A stretch of DNA of 64,000 bases from SpSt-539 sp964549445 (GCA_964549445.1 CAZJVS010000006.1:62001-126000); one strand, 5' to 3'; shown: positions 26,246 through 35,313, numbered from the stretch's first letter. The notes: generated by a model not told the origin, from the sequence alone. Made by a program: numbers and translations.

Positions 26246-26532
26246 ACTTTTTCCGTGCAACTGCAAGTCATCTTTCCGCAGCCGGGGCAGCCGTCGCTGT
26301 ACTTTCGGAACGCCTGGCCGACGTCGATGCCTTCAACATTGGCGAGCGTCAGCAGCCAGGCGAACACATCGGCAAACTCGCCTTCCTTTTCGGCCCGGTC
26401 GCCCTTCGCGAGGGCGGCGGCCAGCTCCCCCACTTCCTCCATGAACCAGAGAAACGTCGCCGCCGATCCGCGCACGCGGTCCTTGTGCGAGTACATCTTC
26501 TCGATCACGGCCTGCGCGTCGTCAATCCGCAT
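26242..26532 (-). CDS. MazG-like nucleotide pyrophosphohydrolase
   Basis: 96 residues. The MazG/dUTPase-C helical core is present with the metal-binding acids Glu32, Glu33 and Glu36 (EEVGEL) and Glu52/Asp55 (GEFADVFAW). Such proteins hydrolyse (d)NTPs to (d)NMP and pyrophosphate and often clean up damaged nucleotides. Unusually, the C-terminus carries a Cys-rich tail, CPGCGKMTCSC, which looks like a metal-binding knuckle not needed for the fold. It overlaps the next gene by four bases (ATGA), so a housekeeping enzyme is translationally linked to an envelope protein. Confidence 0.85.
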   Translation of the reverse strand: MRIDDAQAVIEKMYSHKDRVRGSAATFLWFMEEVGELAAALAKGDRAEKEGEFADVFAWLLTLANVEGIDVGQAFRKYSDGCPGCGKMTCSCTEKV

Positions 26533-26547
26533 GCTCGGTCCTCATTG

Positions 26548-29358
26548 TCAGGGCGACGACCGCCTGTCCGGCGCCGCCGGCAGTTCGCTCGCCAGCTTGT
26601 CCTGTTCGTCGGCCTCGCGCGTCCGGCCGGCCTTGCGGTAGAGTGCGGCCAGCAACCGATGTCCGTCGCCCCGGTCCTTCTCGAGCAGACTCAGGGCTTT
26701 ATAGTGCGTCTCGGCATCGGCCGTACGATTCAGACGTTCGTAGAGCCCCCCAAGTTCACGATGGGCCTCGCCGTCGTACGGGTCGATATCGATTAACCGT
26801 TCCAACCACTCGGCCGCGACCGCATCCTCGCCCTTTTTTGTGCGAATCGTCGCGATCTGCCGACAGACGTCCGGCTCATCCTGCGTCAGGGCGTGAAGTT
26901 TCTCCAACTGCTCCAGCGCCTGTTCCTGATTGTCGGTGACGAGGAACACTCCCGCCAGCCGTCGGAAGCCGTCCGGATCGGCCGGTCTCATCGTTTCGTA
27001 TTTTCGCCATAACTCGGCGGCTTTTTCCCAATCCTGCCCGCACTGTGCGCGCATCGCCTGGCAGCGGACCGAGTCCGGGTCGTTCGGCGCCGACTCCGCG
27101 AATCGATCAATCGACTCAGACGCCTCTTCGTAGGCGTGTTCCCGGGCTTCGTCATCTTTCTCGAGATCCGCAACCAACGTGAGCGTAATCGCGCGGGTGC
27201 GAATCGCCCGTGCTTCGTCTTTTGAAAGATTTAGCGCAGCCGCGGACTCGACCGCCGCGTCTTTCAGGTCGCCGCCGAGCAGCGCTCGCTCGGCCAGCCG
27301 CGACCGCGCGTCCGCGTCGAACGGCCTGACCCGAGCCGCGATCTCCAGACTCCGCCGTTCGCCCAGCGGGTCGAGCGGAACACGCCACGCCTCGGCCTGC
27401 GTCCGCGCCCAGGCGGCGAAGTCCTTGTCGAATTGGGCCGTCGAAATGCCCAGCACGGACTCGAATGCCTGCTCCTGAGTCTTGCGGTCGGCGAACGGCT
27501 TGAGCAGGCCGATCATCTTGTCGTGGCCCCAGCGCTCGACGATGTACTCGATCATCCACTCGCTCTGGGCGTAGGCGAGGTTACGATCGGTGTGGCGGCG
27601 CGGGCGCATGAAACCCCAGTCGATCGTCTGAAGATTGAACATCCGTCCGGAGCGCATCGCGTCGGTCAGCAGCAACACCCAGTTCCACGAACGCGGCGTG
27701 TGCTCGGCGTAAACAGCCATACCCTCGGTCATCCAGTGCGGGATGCGATTGCCGGTCGCGGCCAGCGTGACCGTGTGCGTGAATTCGTGTCGCAGGACGC
27801 CGGCCCAGTTGAACGTCGACATCGCACCGGTCTTGCGCGGTGCGTCCATTGCGATGACCGGCCCGGTGCAGGCCCCGACCGTCGCGATCCACGGCCGCCC
27901 GGCGATTCGCACGCTGAAGCGCGAGTGCGATGGGAAGACTTCGATGGCGGTTTGCGTGGTCGGGACCGCGGCGAATTCCTTTGTCACGTCGGCGTAGACC
28001 TCTCCGAGCCGCTTCGAGAAGAAGGGAACGATGACCGCGTCCTGCTCGGCGTCGTATTGCAGCAGGAAATGGGGGATCGTGTGCCGGGCGAACTTCTCCA
28101 GTTCGTCGAGCAGCTCGAGGACGTTGAATGTCTGATGATTGAAGCTATCGAGATTCCACGATGCCTCCAGGACGCGGCGGGCGCCGGGCTCATCGCCGGA
28201 TTGCATGTACATCAACCCGAGTTCGGTTCGCGGATCGACCCACGTCGGATCGGCCTCGATCGCCTTCTGAAAGTGTTGATCGGCCTCGTGATATTGCCGC
28301 GCCGCCGAGAGCCAGAAGGCAAGCTCGAAGTGCAACGCCGCGGATTTCGGCACGATTTTTTCCAACCGCGCGATCGTCGCGGCCGAGTCGGCCCGTTTTT
28401 CCTGCCGCAGTTGGGCGACGGCCAGTAGCGAAAGCCCCTCAATCGAACGCGGATTCACGGCGAGCATACGGCCGGCGACCTTCGCCGCCTCGCCATACTT
28501 CCGCTCCAACATGCGACAACGGCCGAGCGCCAGCAGCGCCTCGACGCTGTTCGGATTGATTTCCAGCGCCTTCCCCGCCTGATCTTCGATCTCGTCGAAG
28601 TTCCAATCCTCAAGAGCCGCGACGGCGAGGCCGACGTAGGCGTCCGTCGCCTTCGGATTCATCTCCAGGATTTTCTTGAAGTCGTCGGATGCCTCGTTGG
28701 TGTTGTGCTTCGCGAGCAGCAGGTCCGCGGCGGCCTGTCGTGCCGGCCAGTACTTCGAATCGACGAAGTCGAACGCCTCCTGAAAAATCTCCTGCAAGAC
28801 GTACTTGCAGCGGTCTTTCAAATTCTCGTGCCGCGTCAGCACCGAGTAGCGGTAGAAGCCCCGCCCGGCGTGGGTCAGGTCCTCCGCCCGCTCCGGCAGG
28901 TGATCCTGCAGAAGCCGCTCGAACCACGCGTAGACCTCCACGGCTTCTTCGCGCCGGCCGAGCTTCTCCAGCAATGCGCCCAGTTCATCGCGCGCCTTGC
29001 AGTTGTCTTCCGAAAGCTCGAGTGCCTTGCGGTCGTGTTCGACGGCCGCTTCGTACTCCCCCACCCGCGCCAGCATCGACGCCAGGGCCGCATGCCAGTC
29101 GCTCGATTTGGCGCCGTCGCTCTCGACGCTTCGCAGGCGGTCGATCGCCTCGCGATAGCGGCCGCGCTGCATGTCGACGTCGGTCCAGGCGACGTGGGCT
29201 TCAATCCTCGTCGCCGGCTCCGACGCTAGCCGCCGATAGGCCAACTCGGCCCGATCGTAATTTCCGGTCAGGAACTGCTCCCGGGCCTCTCGCAGCGCGT
29301 CGCCGTCGCCGGCCAGACCCAGAGGGATCAGTGAGAACAAAACCGCTGCAGCCGTCAT
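26548..29358 (-). CDS. TPR protein with an inserted gluzincin (peptidase MA-like) domain
   Basis: 936 residues with a short signal peptide (AAAVLFSLIPLGLA). About 430 residues of TPR repeats follow. Near residue 520 comes a zinc-peptidase module: HEFTH (HExxH form) and 20 residues later HWMTEGMAVYAEH, giving two His and a Glu ligand. More TPR repeats run to the C-terminus. The His/Glu pattern is intact, so activity is plausible. An exported, probably periplasmic protease or scaffold is inferred. It is 15 bases upstream of the MazG-like gene in a run of minus-strand genes. Confidence 0.85.
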   Translation of the reverse strand: MTAAAVLFSLIPLGLAGDGDALREAREQFLTGNYDRAELAYRRLASEPATRIEAHVAWTDVDMQRGRYREAIDRLRSVESDGAKSSDWHAALASMLARVGEYEAAVEHDRKALELSEDNCKARDELGALLEKLGRREEAVEVYAWFERLLQDHLPERAEDLTHAGRGFYRYSVLTRHENLKDRCKYVLQEIFQEAFDFVDSKYWPARQAAADLLLAKHNTNEASDDFKKILEMNPKATDAYVGLAVAALEDWNFDEIEDQAGKALEINPNSVEALLALGRCRMLERKYGEAAKVAGRMLAVNPRSIEGLSLLAVAQLRQEKRADSAATIARLEKIVPKSAALHFELAFWLSAARQYHEADQHFQKAIEADPTWVDPRTELGLMYMQSGDEPGARRVLEASWNLDSFNHQTFNVLELLDELEKFARHTIPHFLLQYDAEQDAVIVPFFSKRLGEVYADVTKEFAAVPTTQTAIEVFPSHSRFSVRIAGRPWIATVGACTGPVIAMDAPRKTGAMSTFNWAGVLRHEFTHTVTLAATGNRIPHWMTEGMAVYAEHTPRSWNWVLLLTDAMRSGRMFNLQTIDWGFMRPRRHTDRNLAYAQSEWMIEYIVERWGHDKMIGLLKPFADRKTQEQAFESVLGISTAQFDKDFAAWARTQAEAWRVPLDPLGERRSLEIAARVRPFDADARSRLAERALLGGDLKDAAVESAAALNLSKDEARAIRTRAITLTLVADLEKDDEAREHAYEEASESIDRFAESAPNDPDSVRCQAMRAQCGQDWEKAAELWRKYETMRPADPDGFRRLAGVFLVTDNQEQALEQLEKLHALTQDEPDVCRQIATIRTKKGEDAVAAEWLERLIDIDPYDGEAHRELGGLYERLNRTADAETHYKALSLLEKDRGDGHRLLAALYRKAGRTREADEQDKLASELPAAPDRRSSP

Positions 29359-29398
29359 AGCTCACCGGGACGTAAGTGCGCCCTGCAATCCGGGGTAA

Positions 29399-29890
29399 TT
29401 ATACGCCGCCCCCGCCGAACGACCGCTCGAACAGCCGCACATTTCGGTCGACTTCGACAAACTCACCCAACATTGCCGCCAAGTTGACCGGCAACATTCC
29501 CAATCCCGCGATCAGGTGCCAGGTTGTCGAGACGCCCCAGGCCGCGGCCGAGCCCGGCTCGGTCACAATCGCCCCCAGCGAGGCCGTCACCAACGTCCAA
29601 CCGATGGCAAACATGGCCAAGCGCAGGACGCGCGACTTGCCCCGCTGTACCGCCGCAACCACCGAAGCGTCGGCCGCGCCGGTTGCCTCGGCCTCGCGGA
29701 CAATCCGCCCGGAAACGACGAAGGCCGTGAAGACGATCACATGGAAGAGGCAGGTATAGAGCGAAGCCAGCAGGCCAAGCAGAAAGTGTTGAAAGTAGTG
29801 CGTCTCGCCCTGGACGAGCAGCCCGACGACGGCCGTCACCGACAGCAACAGCAGGTCCCCGCCGGCGAGGATGAGAAAAACCAGTTTCAT
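29399..29890 (-). CDS. Small four-helix membrane protein
   Basis: 163 residues with four hydrophobic segments (LVFLILAGGDLLLLSVTAVV, a second near 35-60, a third around 95-110, a fourth near 125-140). Not recognised as a named family. A charged loop around residues 65-85 separates the helix pairs. It stands 40 bases upstream of the TPR-gluzincin gene on the same strand and may be the first gene of that operon. No promoter was identified. Confidence 0.7.
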   Translation of the reverse strand: MKLVFLILAGGDLLLLSVTAVVGLLVQGETHYFQHFLLGLLASLYTCLFHVIVFTAFVVSGRIVREAEATGAADASVVAAVQRGKSRVLRLAMFAIGWTLVTASLGAIVTEPGSAAAWGVSTTWHLIAGLGMLPVNLAAMLGEFVEVDRNVRLFERSFGGGGV

Positions 29891-29916
29891 CCCGCGGGAT
29901 GATAGCCTGAAGTTGC

Positions 29917-30100
29917 CTACGCCCCGAGCAGGGCGGCGGCGAAGAGTTGCACGTCATCGCCGTTGACCGTCAGGTCGCCGTTCATGTCGGCCCAGCGGCA
30001 GCCGGGGCCGGCCGAGTCGGGGCCGAGCAGGCAGTCGAGGAAGAAGTAGACATCGTTCGCGTCGACTGTGCCGCTGCTGTCAAAGTCGCCGCTGGCGGGC
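29917..30100 (-). repeat. Dockerin-tail DNA cassette, copy B
   Basis: Inverted counterpart of the segment at 11410-11582. The two encode the same EF-hand-like tail with few changes, while the upstream parts of the proteins are much more diverged. The pattern suggests recent duplication with gene conversion or strong constraint. Confidence 0.75.
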
Positions 30101-30795
30101 TGGGGGATGGTGCCGTAACGGATGTAGTCCCATTTGGCGGTATTTGGGAGAAATGCGGCCTTGTCGCGCCACACAATCCGCGGATTGAAGGAGGGGTATT
30201 CGCCTTCCGGCACGCCGGAGCCGACCAGTTGACCATCGATGTACCAAGCGTAAGATGCCGCACCGACAAGTTCGAGGCGGTACGTATGTGGCACGCCCGC
30301 TTGCACGTCCACGGCGATGATCGGCAAGAGATTATCTCTGTTGAGTTCCGCTCGGTCAGACGCGATGCTGAAAGCGTAGTTCGTATCCCCATTGCTTCCG
30401 GCCGAAATGGCCGCGCCCCCACCCCACGGAAGTTCGGAACGGTCTGCGTCTGTGACAACTCGCCACTGCAGAAAGAAGGTCGGCTCTCCAATGAACTCGT
30501 CGATAGTACGCCGAAATGCAGCTTGCTGGCCACCTGGCGGAGGATTCGGCGGGCACAAGTCTACGTGTTGCTGGAACCAGCCGTCCAAAACTTCGAGAGT
30601 CGGATTGCAGTAAATCTGGACAACTTGCCACCCAGTGTTTTCCGGGAGAGTGTTGCATTCGTACGCGACTGATGTGCCGACTGCTGCGCGCGTCGCAAGC
30701 ATAAGTATAACGGCGATCGCGGTGGGCGCTTGCAGCCCGTGACGATTGCACACGCCTGCTTCGCGACTCACGGAAGCCTGGTGCAATTGGAACAT
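29917..30795 (-). CDS. Exported dockerin-tailed protein with a laminin-G-like body (copy B)
   Basis: 292 residues from ATG 30795. The open frame continues far upstream, but that part is antisense to the divergent gene, so the shorter start is used. A hydrophobic segment near residues 22-40 (TAIAVILMLATRAAVGTSVA) is the likely signal. The body is homologous to copy A (FFLQWRV, HTYRLEL, SYAWYIDGQLVGSGVPEG, KWDYIRYGTIPQP). The tail GDFDSSGTVDANDVYFF plus a second repeat is nearly identical to that of copy A. Function unknown. Confidence 0.8.
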   Translation of the reverse strand: MFQLHQASVSREAGVCNRHGLQAPTAIAVILMLATRAAVGTSVAYECNTLPENTGWQVVQIYCNPTLEVLDGWFQQHVDLCPPNPPPGGQQAAFRRTIDEFIGEPTFFLQWRVVTDADRSELPWGGGAAISAGSNGDTNYAFSIASDRAELNRDNLLPIIAVDVQAGVPHTYRLELVGAASYAWYIDGQLVGSGVPEGEYPSFNPRIVWRDKAAFLPNTAKWDYIRYGTIPQPASGDFDSSGTVDANDVYFFLDCLLGPDSAGPGCRWADMNGDLTVNGDDVQLFAAALLGA

Positions 30796-30826
30796 CCACC
30801 TAACTATAGCGAAAGGAGTGACGGAA

Positions 30827-32536
30827 ATGAAGGAGCAGATCCACATGAGAATCGTATGGTGCATCGCGCCGCTGGTTGTCGCCATTCTCGGGAACCAGCT
30901 ATCTTGGGCGGGCGGCGAGACGTGCGTGACGGGAAGCCAAGTGAAGGTATGTTTGCAGTGGAGCCAAGCGCCGGACCCAATCGAAGATGTTGACTTTTCT
31001 GTTTCGTTCGCAGATCCAACGTGCCCGGGACTCCAACTGAAGAAGGGCGATCTGGCGTGGATCGTCTCTTCCGAACTGGTCGGCACCGGCGCACCAGCCA
31101 ACATCTCTTCCATCACTACGCCCGTCGCGGACAATTTCGTGGTCAAGATTGCCAAGGTGACTGGGGCGGGCGCGGCCAATGTCGGCAGCATCGCGCTCCA
31201 GCCTACCGGGAACCACTACTCCTCTGTCGCGGCGGGCTCGATCATCGCCGGCGACCTGACCGGCAACCTTACCGTTCTTCGCGATAGCGGCGGGACGGGC
31301 GGGGAGGCGTCGATCGCAATCAACGGCAGCGTGCAATCCAGTAGCACGATCACCGTTCCAGTTCTTAAGGCGCTGACGATTGCGGGCGACGTCGATGGCG
31401 ACGTGAACGTCACAACGGCCCTTGCGGATGGAACGCTGAGTGCCGCAGGCAGCGTCGGCAGCTCGTGCGTGATCGACGTGGTCGACATGACGGGGGCGTC
31501 GTTCGTCACCTTCGACGGCGCCGGCGCCGGCACCAAGTCATTTGCCGGTCGGCTCAACATACACAGCGGTGTCAAGGCGAAACAAGCACTGAGCATCGGA
31601 ATTCCACTCACGAGCAGCGGGATTGTCGACTTTGACGGCGGCGACATCGAAGCGGGCATCCTGATCGAAGCCGGCGCGGGCGCGGTCATCAACGCGGGCA
31701 CGCTGACGGACAACTTCGAGATGGCCAATGTCTATGAATTCACGGGAAGTGTCACCATCGCAGATATCGGCGAATCGGGAGCCCTGAACTGGGAGTGTGT
31801 CACGGGTGTTCACATGAACGGCACGATTCACGTGACCGGCGACGTGGAGGCGAAGGGCTTTGTCGGTGCTCATTCGGGCATCATGCTGTCTAACTCTCAG
31901 ATCGTGATCGATGGAAATCTCGCCGGCGCGGTTGGGAGCAGCCCGGCCGGAGACGGGGGCGACTTCCCCGGTGTCCTCACGGTGGGCGGCAACGTCAGTG
32001 GCACAGTGGCAATCAATGGGAATCTGGGTGGGTCCGTTGCAATCGATGGCGCGGTTTCGGGCGACATCAAGGTAACCGGCAACGTCTCCGGTTCAGTCGC
32101 TATCGACGAGAGCCTCACGAGCACCGGGCGAATCCTCATCGATGGTCTGTGCAACGGCGGAATTACCATCGGGCGCGAGACGGCGTCCCTGTCGCTCATA
32201 CGGGCGACACAGGGCCTTGGTTCCAGCGGCGCGATCCGCATCAACGACAGCCGGGGCGACTACGACGCCCGCGGCGTTATTCAACTCGGCACGACGGCGA
32301 GCATCATTCCCACGCCGCCGCCGAATGTGTCATTCGACGGGTCAATCAAGATTCTGAGGAATGCGGGCAACACCGACGGCGGCGACCTCATCGGCGGGAT
32401 CACGGTCATCGGCTGTCACGCCACCAGCGCAGACTTGGACATCTGCATTTGCGGCACGAACAGCGGACGCGTCTCGATCGACCAGGCGCAATGCACGAAT
32501 CAGGTCTCGTGGTCGTGCGTCAGCGGGTGCAATTGA
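30827..32536 (+). CDS. Exported beta-rich repeat protein (copy B)
   Basis: 569 residues from ATG 30827, which has AGGAG eight bases upstream. A second in-frame ATG at 30845 also has AGGAG at good spacing and gives a cleaner signal peptide (RIVWCIAPLVVAILGNQLSW), so it may be the real start. The body repeats short Gly/Val/Ile strands (ITVPVLKALTIAGDVDGDVN, VGGNVSGTVAINGNLGGSV). The last 110 residues match copy A almost residue for residue, including RGDYDARG, CICGTNSG and WSCVSGCN. It is divergent from the dockerin-tailed gene, with 31 bases between the two starts. Confidence 0.8.
   Translation: MKEQIHMRIVWCIAPLVVAILGNQLSWAGGETCVTGSQVKVCLQWSQAPDPIEDVDFSVSFADPTCPGLQLKKGDLAWIVSSELVGTGAPANISSITTPVADNFVVKIAKVTGAGAANVGSIALQPTGNHYSSVAAGSIIAGDLTGNLTVLRDSGGTGGEASIAINGSVQSSSTITVPVLKALTIAGDVDGDVNVTTALADGTLSAAGSVGSSCVIDVVDMTGASFVTFDGAGAGTKSFAGRLNIHSGVKAKQALSIGIPLTSSGIVDFDGGDIEAGILIEAGAGAVINAGTLTDNFEMANVYEFTGSVTIADIGESGALNWECVTGVHMNGTIHVTGDVEAKGFVGAHSGIMLSNSQIVIDGNLAGAVGSSPAGDGGDFPGVLTVGGNVSGTVAINGNLGGSVAIDGAVSGDIKVTGNVSGSVAIDESLTSTGRILIDGLCNGGITIGRETASLSLIRATQGLGSSGAIRINDSRGDYDARGVIQLGTTASIIPTPPPNVSFDGSIKILRNAGNTDGGDLIGGITVIGCHATSADLDICICGTNSGRVSIDQAQCTNQVSWSCVSGCN
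32190..32536 (+). repeat. Shared 3' segment of the beta-repeat genes (copy B of the segment at 8993-9340)
   Basis: The coding DNA of the C-terminal 110 residues is highly similar to that at 8993-9340 on the minus strand. Identical runs include the stretch encoding GDLIGGITVIGC and the one encoding SIIPTPPPNV. The N-terminal parts align only loosely. Confidence 0.75.
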
Positions 32537-32572
32537 CTCAGTCAGCGCGAAATACCCAGCCCACTACGTCGG

Positions 32573-33574
32573 TCAGGGCTCTTCCGGACCGTCGCCGTTC
32601 GGCTCCGATGCCGGCTCTTCGTGCGATTCGCCGGATTGGGCGGCCTTTGGCTTCTCAACGTCGTCGTGGTCCGGCTTCGGCGAGGCCGCCGGCGTGGAAG
32701 TGGTCTCGGTCTCCGTTCGCAGCTCACCGCCGCTCGGCTCCTTTTCCTCGCGCGGGCGGAGGTGGCTGCCTTCCTCGTCGGTTAACTGCTCGATGCGCGA
32801 AGCCGCGAAGCGGCAGTTCGAATTCTTGAACGTTTCGTCGACGAGCACTTCGTGGTACAGCTCGAGCGCTCGCTTGCGATTGTGCCTGCGGAAGTCTTCA
32901 ACGACCGCGCATTGGAACCGCGCCGGGTGCGGCGTCTTGGGGTCGAGCTCCCACGACCACTCGTAGTACTTGATTGAGAGTTCGTCGTCGGGATCTTCCT
33001 TGCGGAGGTATTCCTTGTAGATCTGGCCGCAATAGAACGCCGCGTCGTCGACCTTGTCCGACTTCGGATACTTCTTGAGCAACTCCTGGAACAGCGCGAG
33101 CGACTGCCGCGCCTTCTCGCGATTCATGTCGAGGAATCCCGCCAGCGGCACGCCGTGAACTTCCTTGTACTTCGCGATCGCCTTGTTGTAGAGGGCATCG
33201 GCCTCGGGGATCTTCTCCTCCGGCGCGACCTTCGTGTTGGCCTCGACCGGCTTGGCCGACAAATACGGGTACAGCTCGACCAGCTCCGTCCGCTCGCGCT
33301 GCCGTCGCGCCCAGTTGGCGCGATTGACGTCGCCAAGTTCGAGGTAGAGCTTCTCCAGCCGCTTCAACTGCTCGAGATATGCCGAGCGCGAGCGCAGCAT
33401 GTCCTCGACGCTGGCCGACACGTCGGCCCCGTCGTCGCGCAGCTGGGCCTGCACTTTGTCGGGCGGCTGCGAGAGATCGGTCGGCGGCATGCTGTGCCGA
33501 TTCCAATCCTGGCATCCGGCGGCAAGAAGAAGAGCGGTCGAGGCGAGAACGATACGAACAAGGCGATCCGTCAT
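32573..33574 (-). CDS. Lipoprotein with TPR-like helical repeats
   Basis: 333 residues from ATG 33574; the longer frame to 33712 adds a non-hydrophobic stretch that would bury the signal. The signal ends in LLLAAGC, a good lipobox. The body is helical and charged with BamD-like TPR features (YNKAIAKYKEVHG, FQELLKKYPKSDKVDDAAFY, EWSWELDPKTPHPARF), then a Glu/Pro-rich tail. BamD-type or cell-division-type TPR lipoproteins are the nearest analogies; no specific function is claimed. It converges on the beta-repeat gene with 36 empty bases between the stops. Confidence 0.75.
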   Translation of the reverse strand: MTDRLVRIVLASTALLLAAGCQDWNRHSMPPTDLSQPPDKVQAQLRDDGADVSASVEDMLRSRSAYLEQLKRLEKLYLELGDVNRANWARRQRERTELVELYPYLSAKPVEANTKVAPEEKIPEADALYNKAIAKYKEVHGVPLAGFLDMNREKARQSLALFQELLKKYPKSDKVDDAAFYCGQIYKEYLRKEDPDDELSIKYYEWSWELDPKTPHPARFQCAVVEDFRRHNRKRALELYHEVLVDETFKNSNCRFAASRIEQLTDEEGSHLRPREEKEPSGGELRTETETTSTPAASPKPDHDDVEKPKAAQSGESHEEPASEPNGDGPEEP

Positions 33575-33751
33575 GGCATACACCCCTGCAAAAACCCGTT
33601 CCGTCGGGCTTCCGAGACTCCGATTATCGGAGCTTGGGCGAGGATTGCAATCGGAAAGTCGTCCGGGGTCAAGACCCTTCGTCGGCCGGGGTGCGGAATC
33701 AGATCGCGACACTTTTTCACAGACCCCGGATGTCGAAGCGTCCCGGTCCGA

Positions 33752-35263
33752 TCAAAACTGAGCTTTGTACTTCTGCGTCATCGCGGCCCGGATCGTGGCC
33801 CGCGACGTGTCGATCTGCCGCAGGATTTGCACCGCCGCCTGCCCGGTCTTGGCCTTCTCCGCCGCGAGCGCCGCCCGGCGTTGCCGCTGGACGTTTCGCC
33901 GATCGACCGAGTCGTTCGGGTTGATGCCTTCGCGTCCCATCTGATAGCCCGATGCGGTGCCACCGCCGTAGCTGTACGGGTCCTGGATGCCCACGGTCGC
34001 GGATCGGGCCTGAAGCCCCCCGACGCCCACCGTCGAGGCGATGTCATTCAATCCGCCGCTGACATCGATTCCCCACTTCACCAAGTCCGGATCGACGTCG
34101 AGCGTCGGCAGGCGGTCGATGCGCCGCGCGTCGCGGGCGACCCAGGCGGCCCCCTGCGTCATGGACGACGAGTTGCGGACCTTCTTGCCGACGTTGTCGA
34201 TGATGTCGGACACGGTCGTGTAATACTGCTTCGACGCCGCGACAACCGCATTCGAGTCCGTGCTGCCGCCTGCTGGTTTCTGGCTGGACGGCTGGTCATC
34301 ATCCGAAACGCCCGCCGCATTCGGGTTGGGCGGATTGACGATGCTGAACAGCTTCCGCATGCCGTCTTTCGAGAGCTTGCCGTCGAGCAAGATCGCATTA
34401 CCCTTTACCGCGACCGTCCAGTCGTTGAAGTCGTCGATGGCGGCCCCGCATTGGTCAAGTATTTCCAGCACCAGCGGTTTCGCCACGTCGGCCAGAATCG
34501 CGGGCGACTGGCCAAACTCGATGACGCCCATGCCCGTCGCCGTGTCATCGACACTCACCCTAAGCGTGATGCCCTTGAGGCTGGAAATGACCTGGGCCAG
34601 CTTTTCCGGATCAATGTTCTTGCCTGCCAGTGAATCGAAACTCTCCGACTCCACGCGCCGGCGAACCTTGCGCGGGCTCGTGACGTCCTCGAGGTCGATC
34701 GCAAATAGGTACGCGGTCTTGTCGTCCATCGAATCGGCCGCTGCCTTGAGAAAGGGCGAAAGCGTATCGCCCGACGAGCCGCCTCGGCGCGCCCAGCGTG
34801 CGGTGAACTGCCGATTGGCCGGCGCCACTGTTCCGAGGACCTTCGAATCGAGTCGGACGAAGTATGCATTCGCCGGCGTCCAGACCGCCTGTTTGTCGCC
34901 GATCGTGTCAACGTAGCCGTTCTCGGCCTTGGCAATCTTCTCCATCGACGGCGTCGTCTTCGTTTCCATGACCGACGCTTCCCAGATTGGCGCGAGCGTG
35001 CCGGGGTCGATCCACGATGCGAGCACGAGTCGCGCAACATTCGGCGGCACCATCATGGGCGTCGCGGCGTACGCGTTTTTCAGCTTTTCTTTCCATTGCT
35101 CCTTCACACCCATTGGGCTTTTCACCAGCCCATCGACGTCGATGATCGCGATCGCGTTCGCGCCGGGCGGGACGCGCGATAGCAGCGCTGCGGTATCAGC
35201 CGACGCCGTCGACGCGACGCAGGCAACCGTCAACGCAATGGTACAGAGCGAGATTCGATTCAT
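33752..35263 (-). CDS. Exported hypothetical protein
   Basis: 503 residues from ATG 35263, supported by GGAG at good spacing; a longer frame would overlap ispD. A signal peptide (RISLCTIALTVACVASTASA) precedes ALLSRVPPGANAIAIIDVDG, an opening seen in planctomycete exported proteins. The rest alternates strands and helices with no catalytic motif, then a C-terminal part rich in Gly, Arg and Gln (SYGGGTASGYQMGREG, RRNVQRQRRAALAAEKAK). Role unknown. The 177 bases between it and the lipoprotein gene hold one small palindrome (33618-33632) and nothing else recognised. Confidence 0.7.
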   Translation of the reverse strand: MNRISLCTIALTVACVASTASADTAALLSRVPPGANAIAIIDVDGLVKSPMGVKEQWKEKLKNAYAATPMMVPPNVARLVLASWIDPGTLAPIWEASVMETKTTPSMEKIAKAENGYVDTIGDKQAVWTPANAYFVRLDSKVLGTVAPANRQFTARWARRGGSSGDTLSPFLKAAADSMDDKTAYLFAIDLEDVTSPRKVRRRVESESFDSLAGKNIDPEKLAQVISSLKGITLRVSVDDTATGMGVIEFGQSPAILADVAKPLVLEILDQCGAAIDDFNDWTVAVKGNAILLDGKLSKDGMRKLFSIVNPPNPNAAGVSDDDQPSSQKPAGGSTDSNAVVAASKQYYTTVSDIIDNVGKKVRNSSSMTQGAAWVARDARRIDRLPTLDVDPDLVKWGIDVSGGLNDIASTVGVGGLQARSATVGIQDPYSYGGGTASGYQMGREGINPNDSVDRRNVQRQRRAALAAEKAKTGQAAVQILRQIDTSRATIRAAMTQKYKAQF

Positions 35264-35313
35264 CGTGTGTCTCCTGTTTTTCGCGCGACCGCGCGGATCC
35301 GGAATGAGTGATG

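Noticed and set aside
30796..31191. The dockerin gene frame continues about 400 bases further upstream
   Set aside because: That part is antisense to the divergent beta-repeat gene, has no homology to copy A, and would put the signal peptide in the middle of the protein.
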